Of a stretch of DNA of 64,000 nt, positions 1 through 12,540 are shown piece by piece. The notes beneath the pieces were generated by a model. That model was not told where the DNA came from and made no database searches. It saw only the letters and a list, made by a program, of their open reading frames with translations. Location: contig NC_058193.1 of NCBI RefSeq assembly GCF_907165205.1, forward strand, positions 39,344,521 to 39,408,520. The letters run 5' to 3'. Made by a program: the position numbers and the translations under genes. Numbering within the stretch: the first letter of the stretch is position 1; every line of letters begins with the position of its first letter. Origin of the DNA: Coccinella septempunctata (lineage: Eukaryota; Arthropoda; Insecta; Coleoptera; Coccinellidae).

Positions 1-777
1 AATTAATGCGAAAAGTTTACTACAGGATTTTCGATAAATGTCATCGGAGAATAAGTTCCCTAAAATGGATTTTTCTATTCTTCATTTGACTTGTCCTATA
101 CAATGTAAATGTCTTAAGGTACTAATAAATACCTATGATTATTATTATTACATCGATGCATTAAGATGAATAGCCACAAATACGCGCAAGCTGCCCTGTT
201 ACTTGTTTATTCATGTGAAATTTTTGTTCAAAGATGAAGTTCATCTTAACTTGAAACTTCCTTCAATTCCTTTTACTTATATTGATGCAAGATGATTTTT
301 GTTGAAGTATTTAACATTCTTGTAATTATCTGTTAATTCCTTCGGGAGATACCCATTCCCAACCACTGCATGATATGCATTTCATCTTCGAGTTAATATT
401 TTTGAAATCTACAACTGATGTAACGTATTCAAACTTCAGCCAAAGAAGTTAACGAACATTAACTCTCCTCAAGTTAGTGCATATTATGATATTATACTGA
501 TCTCTTGTATTTTCCATGCAAATAACTGGATCTGGTATGCCTTCAATCAGTTTGTATAAACTTCAATTATATTCGTCACATATTTTCCGAAGAGATTCGA
601 CATTGTGATAAAATACGTAATAACAGAAAGTTTTACGTAGAACGGGCAACATAGCGTTGATTTAAAACCCAAAAATTTTTTGACAAGCCTTATAACCCCA
701 CATTTTCGTACTATACAGAGTGAAATATGTAAAATTTCCATGGCCAACCGACTGCTAAAATAAAAGTGAATGAAGTA
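1..777 (-). mobile_element. 1.2 kb non-autonomous DNA transposon (TACTCC family), copy 1, cut by window start
   Basis: Inverted relative to the full copies at 24,888 and 28,644 and closely similar along its length. The TIR end lies at 777 (inverted form GAATGAAGTA) and is followed by TA (778-779), the expected target duplication. The other end lies outside the window. The shared ~66-codon open frame near the TIR starts at a TTG and is broken by a stop in the 28.6 kb copy, so it is not treated as a gene. Confidence 0.8.
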
Positions 778-1584
778 TACACAAACTCAATTGAATGATT
801 CATTACTCAGAGCAACTAGCAGGTATTTTTCAACCTTCAACTTAAAAATATCAGAAGGCATTCACATTCTGGATATTTAACAACATGATGTGCAGAAATT
901 TAAACCCCTACAAGCTCGTGTTTGTCTCCCAATTGAAACCTTCCTCGATATCGATCGAGAGAGACGAAAATCAACCAGATGGGGGGTTGGAGAACCTTCA
1001 ACGACCCTTCGCGCCTCCATCAATCATCTCCGGATGACTCCCAAATGGTATCGATCAGCCCGTAAACTGAAAGACTGCCTCGTAACGCGAACTCCATCGA
1101 ATGAATCATTTGCAGAAAAGCGGTCTCGACGATAATGAGAATATAAATGGGCCTCGCTTAACCCGGTTTCTTCAATTCGAACGTTCGACCTCGTAACAGC
1201 TGCCGAAACGGAAAAACTTTGTCGCAGGGGGATGTTTGGAGGGTGCATTTGGGTCGAGGGCGATTTTTCAGTTCAGAAGGGGATAAAGGAAGATTGGAAA
1301 CCGTGAATTTTGGAAGTGTATCGGTTCTAGATCGCCTTAAGAAGGTAAAAATGGCTCTGATAGATTTGGCCATGTTTTTAGTTCTGTAAAGAGTTTATAG
1401 CAAAAACGACATACTTCTCAACCGGGGTTCCTGTTGAGCTATCTGTGCTGTACCATTCCAGATTGTATCAACCCCTAGATAAATAATCAAGCTAAATCAA
1501 AGTGCGGTTCTCAATTAGAAGGCGTTCTAAAGAGCTTTGGATGTTACTTTATGAGTATCCAGGATTGGCTATGTACGCTATGTT
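778..1584. other. unique sequence, no gene seen
   Basis: A more GC-rich patch at about 900-1,370 has overlapping open frames on both strands, but no recognisable domain or splice context. Confidence 0.5.
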
Positions 1585-2803
1585 GCGTATTGATATCTAG
1601 TTAGCCTAGCTAGACCAGTTCCATGCATAAAAAAAATATTGCATATACCATAGCAAAGAATAATAACTCATTAGAAGTATCAGTGTGACGTTTGAGGTCA
1701 AAAAAGTAAAACAGAGTTACGCAATAAATAAAAAAAAGAAGATGTCCACCGAAATTGTGACAATCGAAAAATTGGAGTATCGAACCATCATCAAGTACCT
1801 GTATTTAAAAGGGTAAAGAAGTAATCAGATTCACGAAGATATGCTTAATACCCTTGGTGATCAATGTCCTTCGTATGCGATCATGAAAAATTGGACTGTA
1901 AGCTTCAAAAGAAGTAAATTTTCCATTGAAGATGATGGCCGATCGGGAAGGCCAGTTTCTGCGTCAGTCCCCGAAAATATCGATGCAGTTCATGACATGA
2001 TTTTATCAGAGCGTCGAATTGGGCTAAAACGGATATCTGAAGCACTGAATATTTCATACGAACGCGTTCATCATATAGTTCATGTCAATTTGGACATGAA
2101 AAAAATTCCTGCAAAATGGATCGCGTTCGATCTGTGCTCGATTTGAAAACGATGTAGACTTCTTAAACTGAATTGTTACTATGGATGAGACTTAGGTACA
2201 TTTTTACGATCCAGAAACGAAGCAACAATCGATGAAATGGCGACACTCTGGTTCTCCAAGACCTAAGAAGTTTCGTGTCAAAAAATCTACTGGAAAAGTT
2301 CTTGCTTCAGTTTTTTGGGATTGCCATGGAGTAATCATGATTGATTTTTTGGATAAGGGTAGAACAATAACCGGAGATGACTATTCCACATTAGTGACCA
2401 CTCTGCGGGAAATAATTGAAGAGAAAAGACGCGGAAGGCTATCCAAAGGTGTTTTGTTTTTGCAGGACAACGCCCCTGCACACAAATCTCCTGTTCCCTA
2501 CAAAAAATTCGTGATTTAGTAGAAGAATCACAAGAACACCTCCCTTATTCACCAGATTTGGCTCAATCCGATTATCATCTCTTTCCTCAACTGAAAAAAA
2601 CTTTAAAAGGTCGTAAATTTTCTTCCAACGAGGAGGTAATAAAAGCTGTGAAGGTCTGGTTTGCAGAGCAAGAAGAAAATTTTTTTTTGAAAGATCTTGA
2701 GACGTTGCAGGTTCGATGTAATAAAAGTTTCCAATTGAGAGGAGAATATGTTGAATAATGAAATATTTTGACATTGAAATTTTGTTTGGTTCTTCAGTAG
2801 AAT
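1585..2803 (+). mobile_element. mariner transposon, copy 1
   Basis: The left end carries the family 5' TIR region (TATTGATATCTAGTTAGCC) and the 5' leader also seen at 36,786. Similarity to the other copies stops at about 2,803, just after the GTTTGGTTCTTC segment, so the 3' TIR is lost. It encodes a broken transposase, annotated separately. Confidence 0.85.
1742..2758 (+). pseudogene. mariner transposase, broken (copy 1)
   Basis: Relic of the cut-and-paste transposase of a mariner element. The ATG at 1,742 opens the N-terminal helix-turn-helix DNA-binding region, and a TAA interrupts it at 1,814-1,816. The linker block with the SIEDDGRSGRP motif follows. A deletion of about 47 bases near 2,120 shifts the frame relative to copy 2. 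The first catalytic Asp is still readable in a MDET motif, although the following Trp codon has become TAG. The second Asp is in LQDNAPAHKS and the third in SDYHLFP, with a frameshift between them at about 2,515. The frame ends at LRGEYVE. By family knowledge the intact enzyme is about 340 residues with DD34D spacing. This copy cannot make it. Confidence 0.9.
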
Positions 2804-5794
2804 CGATGATCATCACAAATACTACATAATACAGGTTTTTGTGACTACCGCAGTTACCTCCAACTCCCAATAATAATATAATACCATAACCCTCTTAACA
2901 CCCCCTCCAGATCGTTAATAACTGAGTAGTGAGTTTTCACGATGGCAGAAACCGATTGTGCGGACAAATTGTTATTACTCAGCTTCCACTGAATAAACGG
3001 AATAAGCGACAGACTGCCGCGCTTTATGAACTATAAAAATTTAATATGTCGATCTCTGGCATCCGTATTTCCAACGGATAATAGTCGGACCCATAAAATC
3101 CGTTCGGAATCTGGGATAATGACCAAACAAGACGATGATAAATCCGCCGGAGAATACCTCAGATGTCATCATTTCGAGCCGCTTCAAAGGCGATAAAAAA
3201 CAAAGAGATCATGGGACAATAGAAGAGAAGAATTATTGATCGCAAATATAATTTTCGAACCTCCAAAATGAGCTTTGGAACTGGAAAAGTGTGCGCTAGA
3301 CATAAGTCATGAATAAACCCTTAGATGATACATCAGGGTTTCCCGTTTTCCTGGTGGCTCTAATTAAAAAATAATTAAAATTCTAACGCTTACACCCATT
3401 AATTTTTTTTACGTTTCGTATTCTTCCACTATCAAGGATATTAAATGAGACAAGGATGAGCGAAGGAACTCGAAATAAAGTCAGCGTCTTGAAGTTACCC
3501 TCCACAACCATCATTTTTAATAATCGCCCATCCTGTTGCAGCTGCTTCTCGTAATAAGAATTCAGTTCTTGTTACAAATGAATCGCCTCAAAACAGGAGC
3601 ATATCGTGTGCCACAACTTCTGAATGAATGAGGCAATTATTCATTATAAAAGCCAGATGAATTTAATATTTGTATGATATACAGTAAGCTTCATTCCCAT
3701 CGCAAATAAAATTCGAGCAAAAAGTTTTCTCCATTTATGAAATGCCAGTTACAGGACAGGATATGGACATTTTTCCACGTCGTCTGTACGGCATAATTGA
3801 TGCTGTTTCCTGTCCAGAGAGAACAACCCAAATCTCGAAAAGACAAATAATTTATTACGGAGGACAGAAAGGAAATCAGGCACAAGGATGCTTCCATATT
3901 CTGAGATGTTTTGTCTTGTAGAAGATTGTGAGTGACTAAGAATCCAATGAGAAAATAATCACAACTTTCGCCTCTTCAGTAGTATTTTGACACGTTTTAA
4001 TCTGTTTTAAAATTCTTATAATTTCTAATAGATGAAGAGCAGCTTTCAACCGGTACATATTCTACTGAAATTCATCGTTGAGCATTGAATCAATTCACGT
4101 TATTTACGAAACCACTTTCATTAGAAAAACCAGAAGACGATAAAGAATAAAGACTGGAAAGCCGTGAACCTTCACTCGAAGATTAATAAAAGGAAACCAT
4201 ATTTTAGTAATCCAAAAGTAATTCTAAACCAACTGGGTCCGCAGTTACTCCAATTTATGTCCCAGCATTCGATCCAATTTATGGTTCAGACCTAGCAACC
4301 GGGCTTTCTCAACTTTAAAATAGACTGCTATAAATTGCAGGGCACTTACATCTTCTGAATGAAATCCCGTAATGTACGAGAGAGGAGGTGACATTAGGCT
4401 GAGAAAACAGGGGTATTTTATTTCTATTTCTATTGGTGACGATAAAGGAGGGCTTCGATGGAATGGTCCCGTTTTATATGTGCTGCGAATAAAGGTCTTT
4501 GTTATGTGGTAGATTCAGAAGATTGCCATTCATATTCAAGACCAAGAGGAGTGGTGTTCGTAAATTATAAAAGTTTTATCTGGGCTTATATGAACAATCT
4601 TTTCTACTCTCCATATCTCGATGAAAAACTCATCTGAGCTGCTGATTCTTGATTTGCTTCAGGTTGGTGTTCTTAAGAAGCGACTCCCATGAAAATCAAT
4701 TTCGGCTTGTACCGAACTCTTAATGATTCTCCTTAAACTACACTTCAATATCGATATCAACATCGTTAATTTTCCCTCTGGATCAATTATACCCGATAAG
4801 AGCTCCGCATACCTTCTCTGTTCATCCTCCTCTGCAGAAAATTACGCTATAACTCTCCGGAACGAAGGTGCCTCCTCAAATTCCAATATGAACAAAGGAT
4901 CTCGTTTCTGCGTTCGGAAAATTGGTTAATTATCGGCTCGGATAGGAGCCCTTGGAAGGGGCCTGCATCAGTTTCAGTTATAGGCCACTTAGTGGCCCTG
5001 TGAGGAGCTCGTTACGAATTTATGTAGGCGATTTACCCTACACTTAATTATTTTCTGGACTACTGCTTCTCTACGTCACGCCGGTGGGTAAAAATGCCCG
5101 AGAAGACGTTTCGCCATCCGAGTAATTCTACAAGGATAAGTTACAGGAGGTTGGGTTGATTCCAGGGAGAAATTGACCGGAGAATTACCTCCTAAATTTC
5201 GAAAAATGTGTGTAGCAGATCACTGTCCTATTGACTACAATCACAGAAGTATATCACTCACTCCAACAATTAGGATTCCTGCTACACAATAATAGCCCAA
5301 TATCTGAAGTAGGCTCCTAATTTCTCCAAGTGCTGAGCGATCGAAGATTCGTTAACAAATGAAAAAAGGGGAATTATAAGGGACCAATTACAACGGAGGA
5401 AATTGCAGGACGGAAAATTGTCGATTTCCCCAACGGAGTGATACAAATTTGATGAGTGCTCCTCCTTTGGCACCTGAGCACCGTTTTTACAAGATTCGCT
5501 AATGGATGCATCAATCGACGACAGCCCTGCCCTATCTGCGCGATTATTGAAGTAGGATTTTCACTGGGATGATAAACGACACTTTGACGTCCTTTCCGAT
5601 GATGCTCTTGAATTATGGTTAAAAGGAAAATGCCGAGGCTATTGCTGTAAGACAAGGGGTTCTCAATTATTATTGCTTCTGATAGCTAATTCGGATGCTT
5701 TTCGAACAGAAACTTCATACTAAGCGAGATAGACAACAGAAAACCCAGTATCAATGCATTTATTACAAGGTTTTTGCACATATGGGTCTTAGGA
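2804..5794. other. unique sequence, no gene seen
   Basis: AT-rich, with only short frames of up to about 90 codons, none showing a recognisable domain. No repeat shared with the rest of the window was noticed. Confidence 0.5.
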
Positions 5795-6245
5795 TTAGGT
5801 CCACCAAAATTTGAGGAAAAGCAAACTGTATGAAGAGAGAGATAAATTAATATGGTTCGGGTCTTCTCCATGTCTTAGGCACTCAGAAACAAGTCGAGCA
5901 TACCCTTCATAAAACGGTCCATTTACTCTTGAGGTAGGCAACTTATGTCGAAGTGCCCTCAGAGTCTGTGTAGGACAAGATAAACGGAGTAATCTTCTTC
6001 CCATAATGTCCCAGACATCTTCTATGGACGAACGAGCTAAGAGGGGAAGGCAACAAATCGACTAGATCATTTTCAAAATAATCCAGAGGTCTTTCTATAG
6101 GAAATTCCAGATCCAGTGTTTCACTACTCCTTCTCTACTCATCCTGCAAGGCAATCATGCATGCCCAAACAAAACCTGCCTTCATCACTAAAGATATTCC
6201 ATTCCAGCTCTCTGCACCAAGTCAGTCAATCACAACGAATCATTT
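5795..6245 (-). pseudogene. Tc1-like transposase fragment
   Basis: Read on the - strand, about 6,215-6,150 gives TWCRE, then EWNIFSDEGRFCLGMHDC. This corresponds to the first catalytic Asp region of Tc1-family transposases, usually FSDE.RFCLG.HDG. After several stops and an apparent internal deletion, about 6,050-5,930 reads SIEDVWDIMGRRLLRL. This matches the Tc1 segment around the last catalytic Glu (SPIEHVWD.MGRRL), followed by TLRALRHKL. Recognition is by family motif. The middle of the enzyme, including the second Asp, was not found, and the frame is interrupted repeatedly. It abuts the truncated 5' side of mariner copy 2 but has a different kind of transposase. Confidence 0.75.
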
Positions 6246-6264
6246 TTTATCCTGATTAATCTAA

Positions 6265-7346
6265 GTAAGTACCTGTTTTTAAAAAGGTTAAGAGGTAAGC
6301 ATATTCACGAAGATATGCTTAATACTCCTGCTGATCAGTGTCCTCGTATGGAACCGTGAAAAATTGGTTTGCAAGCTTCAAAAGAGGTAAATTTTCCATT
6401 GAAGATGATGACCGATCGCTGAAGACCGTTTCTGTGTCAGTCCCCGAAAATATCGATGCAGTTTATGACATGATTGTATCAGACCATCGTAAGGGGCTAA
6501 AACGAATATCTGAAGCACTGAATATTTCATACGAACGCGTTCATCTCATAGTTCACATCAATTTAGACATGAAAGAAATTGCTGCAAAATGTATCCCCAA
6601 ATATTTGAATGTTGACCAAAAGCATGCAAGGATAAAAGCATCACTTTCGATCTGTGCTCGATTTGAAAACGATGTAGACTTCTTAAACCGAATTGTTATT
6701 ATGGATGAGACTTGGGTTCACTTCTACGATCCAGAAACAATGCAACAATCGATGGAATGGCGACACTCTGGTTCTCCAAGACCTGAGAAGTTTCGTGTCC
6801 AAAAATCTGCTGGAAAAGTTCTTGCTTCAGTTTTTTGGGATTGCCATGGAGTAATCATGATTGATTTTTTGGATAAGGGTAGAACAAGAACCGGAAGTTA
6901 CTATTCGACATTACTGACCACTCTACTGGAAAAAATTAAAGAGAAAAGACGCGGAAAGCTATCCACAGGAGTTTTGTTTTTGCAGGACAACGCCCCTGGG
7001 CACAAATCTCATGTTGCCATGCAAAAATTCGCGATTTAGAGTTTGAATTACTAGAACACCCTCCTTATTCGCCAGGTTTGGATCCATCCGACTATCATCC
7101 CTTTCCTCAACTGAAAAAAAGTTTAAAAGGTCGTAAATTGTCTTCCAACGAGGAGGTGATAAAAGCTGTAGAGGTCTGGTTTGCAGAGCAAGAAAAATCA
7201 TTTTTTGAAAGGTCTAGAGACGTTGCAGGTTCGCTGTGATAAATGTATCCAATTACGAGGAGAATATGTTGAGCAATGAAATATTTTGACATTGGTATTT
7301 TGTTTGGTTCTTTAATGGGCCAAGAATTTTTCAATATATCCTCGTA
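6265..7346 (+). mobile_element. mariner transposon, copy 2 (5'-truncated)
   Basis: Similarity to copy 1 begins around 6,265, inside the N-terminal coding region, so the 5' TIR is missing. The 3' TIR is intact and ends in ...ATCCTCGTA at 7,346, followed by TA (7,347-7,348), the expected mariner target duplication. Confidence 0.88.
6269..7279 (+). pseudogene. mariner transposase, longest surviving piece (copy 2)
   Basis: The frame at 6,338-7,039 (233 codons) is the longest uninterrupted transposase segment in the window. It runs from the end of the DNA-binding region (KNWFASFKRGKFSIEDD) through the second helix-turn-helix-like block (GLKRISEALNISYERVH) to the catalytic core. The first Asp is in MDETWVHFYDPET and the second in LQDNAPGHKS. 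Just after MQKF, one base is missing compared with copy 5, giving a stop at 7,037. The third Asp, in SDYHPF, lies in another frame at about 7,090. The start is also lost, so this copy is dead, but it is the best template for classifying the family. By family knowledge, DD34D spacing defines mariner proper. Confidence 0.92.
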
Positions 7347-8396
7347 TATCCTAATATTTTTCATAGTGGATCAAAACTGCCTAACCCAATTCGAAACTGA
7401 TGAACATATTCCCAATATAACGACGGGAAATGTAACAATTTCACATATTATGTAATTATCGACATATGGGAAGTCGCAACATCAAAGAGAGGATTAATAT
7501 CTCTATCCCAGATGGATTATCTCCGTCACTACAAATTGAACGACCAATTGCTACCCGAGCTTTTGATAATCCAGGTGTTAATTAAGTGCTCAGCACGGTT
7601 CGTGGTCTCGCCCGGCGTGATGTATCAGTGATCAAATTTATCAACGAAACGATACGGAATTGGAAGGGAAATTTAGATTGGTTGTTGAGCTTCTTTATGA
7701 TACGTGTTACGCATTAAGGTTAGGAAATGAAATATAGGAATTTCGTTTGAACACTGTTGATAGTGAATGTGTAAGATCAAATGTGAACATATTCTTTGGA
7801 CCCAAACAAATTTTCTTCCATTTTTCAAATTTAATTTGAAGTTTATTAGCCTCCCCACACATTGGCGGACAAGAATTCATTTTCATCCCCCTTTTCATTG
7901 GAAGCAATGGAAGCGGATCGATTCACGTAGTTTCCAACTCTTCCATTGTTCCATGACTAATCGCCATCATTTCCTCTTATCGTACACGAACGTTTTCCGT
8001 GAACGTATTCAGTGCAGGACGTCAGAAGTACAAAGTCCGAATGGCGGTAATAAGCTTTCCTTTCACGGGAAAAACTGCTGAAAATTCCCCCTATGGTTTC
8101 CTTTATTACCCCAACAGTTATCTGCAGTGGCTATCCAGAGCGTCCAACATCAGATTTAGTTTTGTCAGCGATTTCCTCCGCAAATATTAGTCTTTGTAAT
8201 TATCAGACTGGACAGGGTCAACCCGAAGATAAGGTTGGACACGTTGCTGGTCGGATGTTCCATGTTGAATGAGGGACAATACCTTTAAAGTTCTATCGAT
8301 TGCTTAATCCTTGAATCTAGAACTGGAAGTGATGGAGTTTTCCTGTTTCTGTTTATATGGATCATAATTTTTGGCAGATATGAGAATCCATCGAAA
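7347..8396. other. unique sequence, no gene seen
   Basis: Overlapping frames of 60-104 codons at about 7,670-8,190 lie on both strands and none is recognisable. Confidence 0.5.
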
Positions 8397-9385
8397 AATT
8401 TAATGTCAAAATATTTTATTTTTCAACATTTTCTCCTCTTAATTGGATACATTTATTACAGCGAGCCTGCAACGTCTCAAGACCTTTCAAAAAAAATGTT
8501 TCTTCTTGCTCTGCAAACCAGACCTCCACAGCTTTTGTTACCTCCTCGTTGGAAGAAAATTTACGACCTTTTAAACTTTTTTTCTGGTGAATAAGGGGAG
8601 TGTTCTAGTAATTCTAATACTAAATCACGAATTTTTTGCATGGCAACAGAAGATTTGTGCGCAGGGGCGTTGTCCTGCAAAAACAAAACACCTTTGGATA
8701 GCCTTCCGCATCTTTTCTCTTTAATTTTTTCCCGTAGAGTGGTCAGTTATGTGGAATAGTAATCTCCGGTTATTGTTCTACCCTTATCCAAAAAATCAAT
8801 CAAGATTACTCCATGGCAATCCCAAAAAACTGAAGCAAGAACTTTTCCAGCAGATTTTTGGTCTTGGAGAACCAGAGTGTCGCCATTCCATCACTTTGTT
8901 TGCTTTGTTTCTGTATCGTAGAAATGTACCCATAGTAACAATTCGGTTAAAGAAGTCTACATCGTTTTCAAATCGAGCACAGATCGAACGCGATGCTTCT
9001 ACTCTTGCAAGCTTTTGGTCAACATTCAAATATTTGGGGATCCATTTTGCAGCAATTTTTCTCATGTCCAAATTGACGTGAACTATAGGATGAACGCTAT
9101 CTTATGAAATATTCAGTGCTTCAGATATCCGTTTTAGCCCAATTCGACGATCTGATAAAATTTTGTCATGAACTGCATCGATATTTTCGGGGACTGACAC
9201 AGAAACTGGCCTTTCCGATCAGTCATCATCTTCAATGGAAAATTTACCTCCATGTCTTCGTAAATCTGCTTACCTCTTAACCCTTTTAAATACAGGTACT
9301 TGATGATGGTTCGATACTACAATTTTTCGATTTTCACAATTTCGTTGGACATATTCGTTCTTTAAATTTATTGCGTAACTGGTGT
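8397..9385 (-). mobile_element. mariner transposon, copy 3 (both ends truncated)
   Basis: Inverted relative to copies 1 and 2. Similarity starts at the 3' segment (AATGTCAAAATATTTTAT) near 8,400 and ends in the 5' leader near 9,385 (TTATTGCGTAACT). Neither TIR is present, so the breaks postdate insertion or the copy was moved as a fragment. Confidence 0.87.
8424..9352 (-). pseudogene. mariner transposase, broken (copy 3)
   Basis: The start codon at 9,350-9,352 is retained (rc ATGTCCAAC), followed by several frameshifts. The longest frame (9,071-8,796) holds the SICARFENDVDF linker. A deletion has removed the first catalytic Asp motif: the frame runs from IVTM directly into a FLRYR remnant. 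The second Asp is present in LQDNAPAHKS near 8,680. The PDLAPSDYH segment with the third Asp is deleted near 8,595, leaving SPE joined to the lysine-rich stretch. Two of the three catalytic positions are therefore gone. Confidence 0.88.
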
Positions 9386-10743
9386 GAAAATTTTTGAAGA
9401 AAACTATAGTACGATTCCAGTTTTAGCAGGGTTATTTAGTAGGTAGGTTTGGGTCACTAATTCCAGGTCTCAAGAGAAAGAAAATTTCCCTTTCCGACAG
9501 TTTTATCTGAAGAATCACTTCCTTCCAATAAAACTTCAATGAGGTAAATCCATCAAATCTTGACAGCTCCTCCTCGAAATTTCACACTTCATTACGGGGT
9601 CAAATCGAATCCAATTGCGTCGAAAAAAGTTACCACCAATCCTCGAACTTTGACAAATTCAAGATCGAGGAGTTCTTCTGATAGCCATCCCTCATAATTT
9701 GTCAGCGATGAATTGGACTCTGGCGGAATCCCAATCCATCCCACCTCAGCTACGAAGGACCCCTTCCTAACCCTTAGGAATTGACGTTTCGTTTCTCCCG
9801 AGAAAAAAAAGGTCATGAAAACTTTAATGAAAGTAGCAAGGTACCTCTTTCTACTTTGTAAGACGTAATTTCATGGAGCATTTTAGTGTGTGACGCTCCA
9901 AAGGGGTTCGAAACAAGATTAGGTTTTGTTTCCGATGATGAATGTCCTTTCAAGTGTGAAACACACCCCGCTCCAAGTAGGCACTGACGCAGATTTATTA
10001 CGAATGTGTGCTCATGGAATTATCTCGCCGTTTTGTGTAGCATTTTCATATTATTGCAGCACGTGAGAGATTCTCTCGACGTTCCGAAGGGTATCCGTTC
10101 TCGTTACGGCTTTATTATCTTTTTTTTATGGGCGCCAGTGTTATTATCTAGCGCCGGTGGGATAATCTACGTGCGGACGAATGAGGGATGGAGTATTCCA
10201 GCGATCATTGTAACTCCTGTTTGCTTTTTCAATGAAACAATGGACTGGTTTCACGTCAACTGTCACGAAGTGACATGTGTCGAGTAGGAAACGTCTGCGT
10301 TCGTACTCGACATATCTAGGACGTATTTCTGATCGTTTTTCATCAGTTACCCTCCTGTACTTCAATATATGTTGTACAGTTGAGGAGTCTTTGATGACAA
10401 GAATCGAGGAAAGTGGTATTCTCCATGAAAATTTCACTCTCCCATGGAATCGGGCTATAAAAACAAATTTCCTGGTGACATGAAAGACTGGCCCGTAGCG
10501 ATTCACTCTATCTTCATCACCTAGCATAAAAGCGAGAACACTCAGCGCCGTTGATACATGGCGATCATACTACACCCCCTCTCGAGTCAGCAAGCTTTTT
10601 CAGCCGATTCCTTGGAGACTGGCAGAAGTTTCACCGGGGAGATCTACGACCCCTGTGAGATCTTCGCTATGGAAACGACTACAATGCCTTCTTCACCTTA
10701 ATTTACTGCTCCGGAATGTCCAAAACAGAGGCGCAGGCCAACT
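9386..10743. other. unique sequence, no gene recognised
   Basis: Contains a 127-codon frame on the - strand (10,527-10,144) and a 93-codon frame on the + strand over the same bases. Neither shows a known domain, splice sites or a poly(A) signal that would favour it. Confidence 0.45.
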
Positions 10744-10900
10744 CTTGAAACTAAGTTGTACGCTATCTAATGAATATTTGAACGTTTCGTAAAATAAAAA
10801 CATTTCTCATGGTTTCTCGTATAATACGTCGTTTTCGAGTAATTTGATATTCAAAAATCAAAAAGTATCTGTGAAATGAGAAAAATTGGGTACTTTGACC
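10744..10900 (+). repeat. ~150 bp interspersed repeat, copy 1 (second copy at 62.8 kb)
   Basis: From TTGAAACTAAGTTGTACGC to AAAAATTGGGTACTTT it matches 62,803-62,947 along its length with substitutions. Its last ~20 bases overlap the arm of the hairpin MITE that follows, so the two may be parts of one larger element. Confidence 0.75.
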
Positions 10901-11153
10901 GTAGTTCCTTTGTGGGAGCTCCCACCAAAGTAGCGTAGCACTGACCACCGACACATACATGACTAAGGCTATGCATAATTTTCAGATTTGAACTGAGAAC
11001 AACATATTTCACGCAACTGACATTTCACTCAGATGTGCGATATCTGAAAATTATGCATCGCCTTTGTCATGTGTGTGCCATGTCAGTGGTCAGTGCTACG
11101 CTACTTTGGTGGGCGCTCCCACAAAGGAACTAAGGTCAAAGAACCCAATTTTT
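10881..11153. mobile_element. hairpin MITE (~270 bp) with ~110 bp inverted arms, uninterrupted copy
   Basis: The left arm 10,881-10,987 (GTAGTTCCTTTGTGGGAG, CCACCAAAGTAGCGTAGCAC) is the reverse complement, with few mismatches, of the right arm 11,040-11,153. A ~50 bp spacer contains ACAACATATTTCACGC. No coding content. A second copy at 28,535-29,960 is split by another transposon exactly in this spacer, so this copy preserves the pre-insertion sequence. Confidence 0.85.
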
Positions 11154-11861
11154 CTAATATATTTATATGAAATAAACAGAAGGGAATATTATGTCTGCCC
11201 ACAACTGGAAGCAATCTTATCACCTACTCCAAACCGATTCTGGTTCTATCTCGTCAGTGATCAATCTCGTCGACTGAGGAACATGGCCGCTCTGCAAATC
11301 TCCATGGTCCCGGGTCCAGAACATCCGGCAACATCTGGCCTGACGGACCCAGAGTCGAATTTATTTGAACTTCAATTATTACAAACGTGGAGGATAATGG
11401 GAGAGGCTGGGATACGTGCCGGTCAGAAAAACGGATTGATGATTTGAAAGGAATTGTCTCTTTGCACTGCCGAGGTTATTTGATTAGTCGGCGCGGAACA
11501 TACGTGTGCCAGTGTATGTGTGTGTGATGAACCCCTTTTGTGTAATTAATCTTTTTGCATCCCTTTTTGCCCCGCCTTGGAGAAGATTTGTCGCTGATGA
11601 GGAAACGTATGATGCGATGGGAATTACAGAGATGCGAGAATAATTCGAATTCTGTTCTGTGAGAATGCTTCTCGGATATTTATTAGAGGTATTTCCACAA
11701 ATGGTTTTACAAATAGGGAGAAGTTTCCTGCAATGGTTTCATTACGAATGTGGCTCGTAATCTTTAACGTACCAGTTGGAATTTGTGTGTGGGGTTTCAC
11801 ACACAGTATTTCCTGTTGGAATACTAGGCTCTTGTTATCCTTTTATAGTTTTTCCGAAAAG
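11154..11861. other. unique sequence, no gene seen
   Basis: A GC-richer patch around 11,200-11,460 keeps a frame open after the MITE arm, but its first part is MITE sequence, so it is not a host gene. Confidence 0.5.
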
Positions 11862-12540
11862 TAAGTTCATTCGAAATGGATGAAATTACTAGAGGAGTTG
11901 CTTTTTCAGAATATGTCTCACGTTTAGATCTACGATAATTTTAGTGGAAGTGAAATTTCTCGAAAGTTGTCCTTCGAAAAATCCCAAAAAAGTTGGGTTC
12001 AGTTAAAACTTCCTCAAGACCGAATGGTTATGCCGAAACGGATGAAATTCTCAGATTTATTACTAGAAGAGTTGCTTTTTCAGAATATGTCTCACGTTTA
12101 GATCTACGATAATTTTAGTGGAAGTGAAATTTCTCGAAAGTTGACCTTCGAAAAATCCCAAAAAAGTTGGGTTCAGTTAAAACTTCCTCAAGACCGAATG
12201 GTTATGCCGAAATGGATGAAATTCTCAGGTTTATTACTAGAAGAGTTGCTTCTTCAGAATATGTCTCACGTTTAGATCTACGATAATTTTCCTGGAAGTG
12301 AAATTTCTTGAAAGTTGACCTTCGAAAAATCCCCAAAAAGTTGGGTTCAGTTAAAACTTCCTCAAGACCGAATGGTTGTGCCGAAATGGATGAAATTCTC
12401 AGATTTATTACTAGAAAAATTGCTCTTTCAGAATATGTATCACGTTTAGATCTACGATAATTTTCCTGGAAGATTAATCGACTCGAAAGATGACCTTCGA
12501 AAAATTCCCAAAAAGTTGGGTCCACTCCAGCTCTCAATCT
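11862..12540 (+). repeat. 174 bp satellite, array 1 (~3.8 units)
   Basis: The segment GATGAAATTCTCAG recurs at 12,041, 12,215 and 12,389, a period of exactly 174. The first unit is partial (from 11,862). The last unit carries the variant ATCGACTCGAAAGATGAC instead of the internal version. Because 174 is divisible by three, one frame stays open through the array on the - strand (114 codons), which should not be read as a gene. Confidence 0.92.

Noticed and set aside
547..747. 66-codon frame repeated at 24,918-25,118, looking like a conserved small protein
   Set aside because: Both lie inside the TACTCC transposon family. The first codon is TTG, and the third copy (28.6 kb) has an early TGA, so similarity is repeat identity.
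10144..10527. 127-codon - strand frame
   Set aside because: No family features, and an unrelated + frame covers the same bases.
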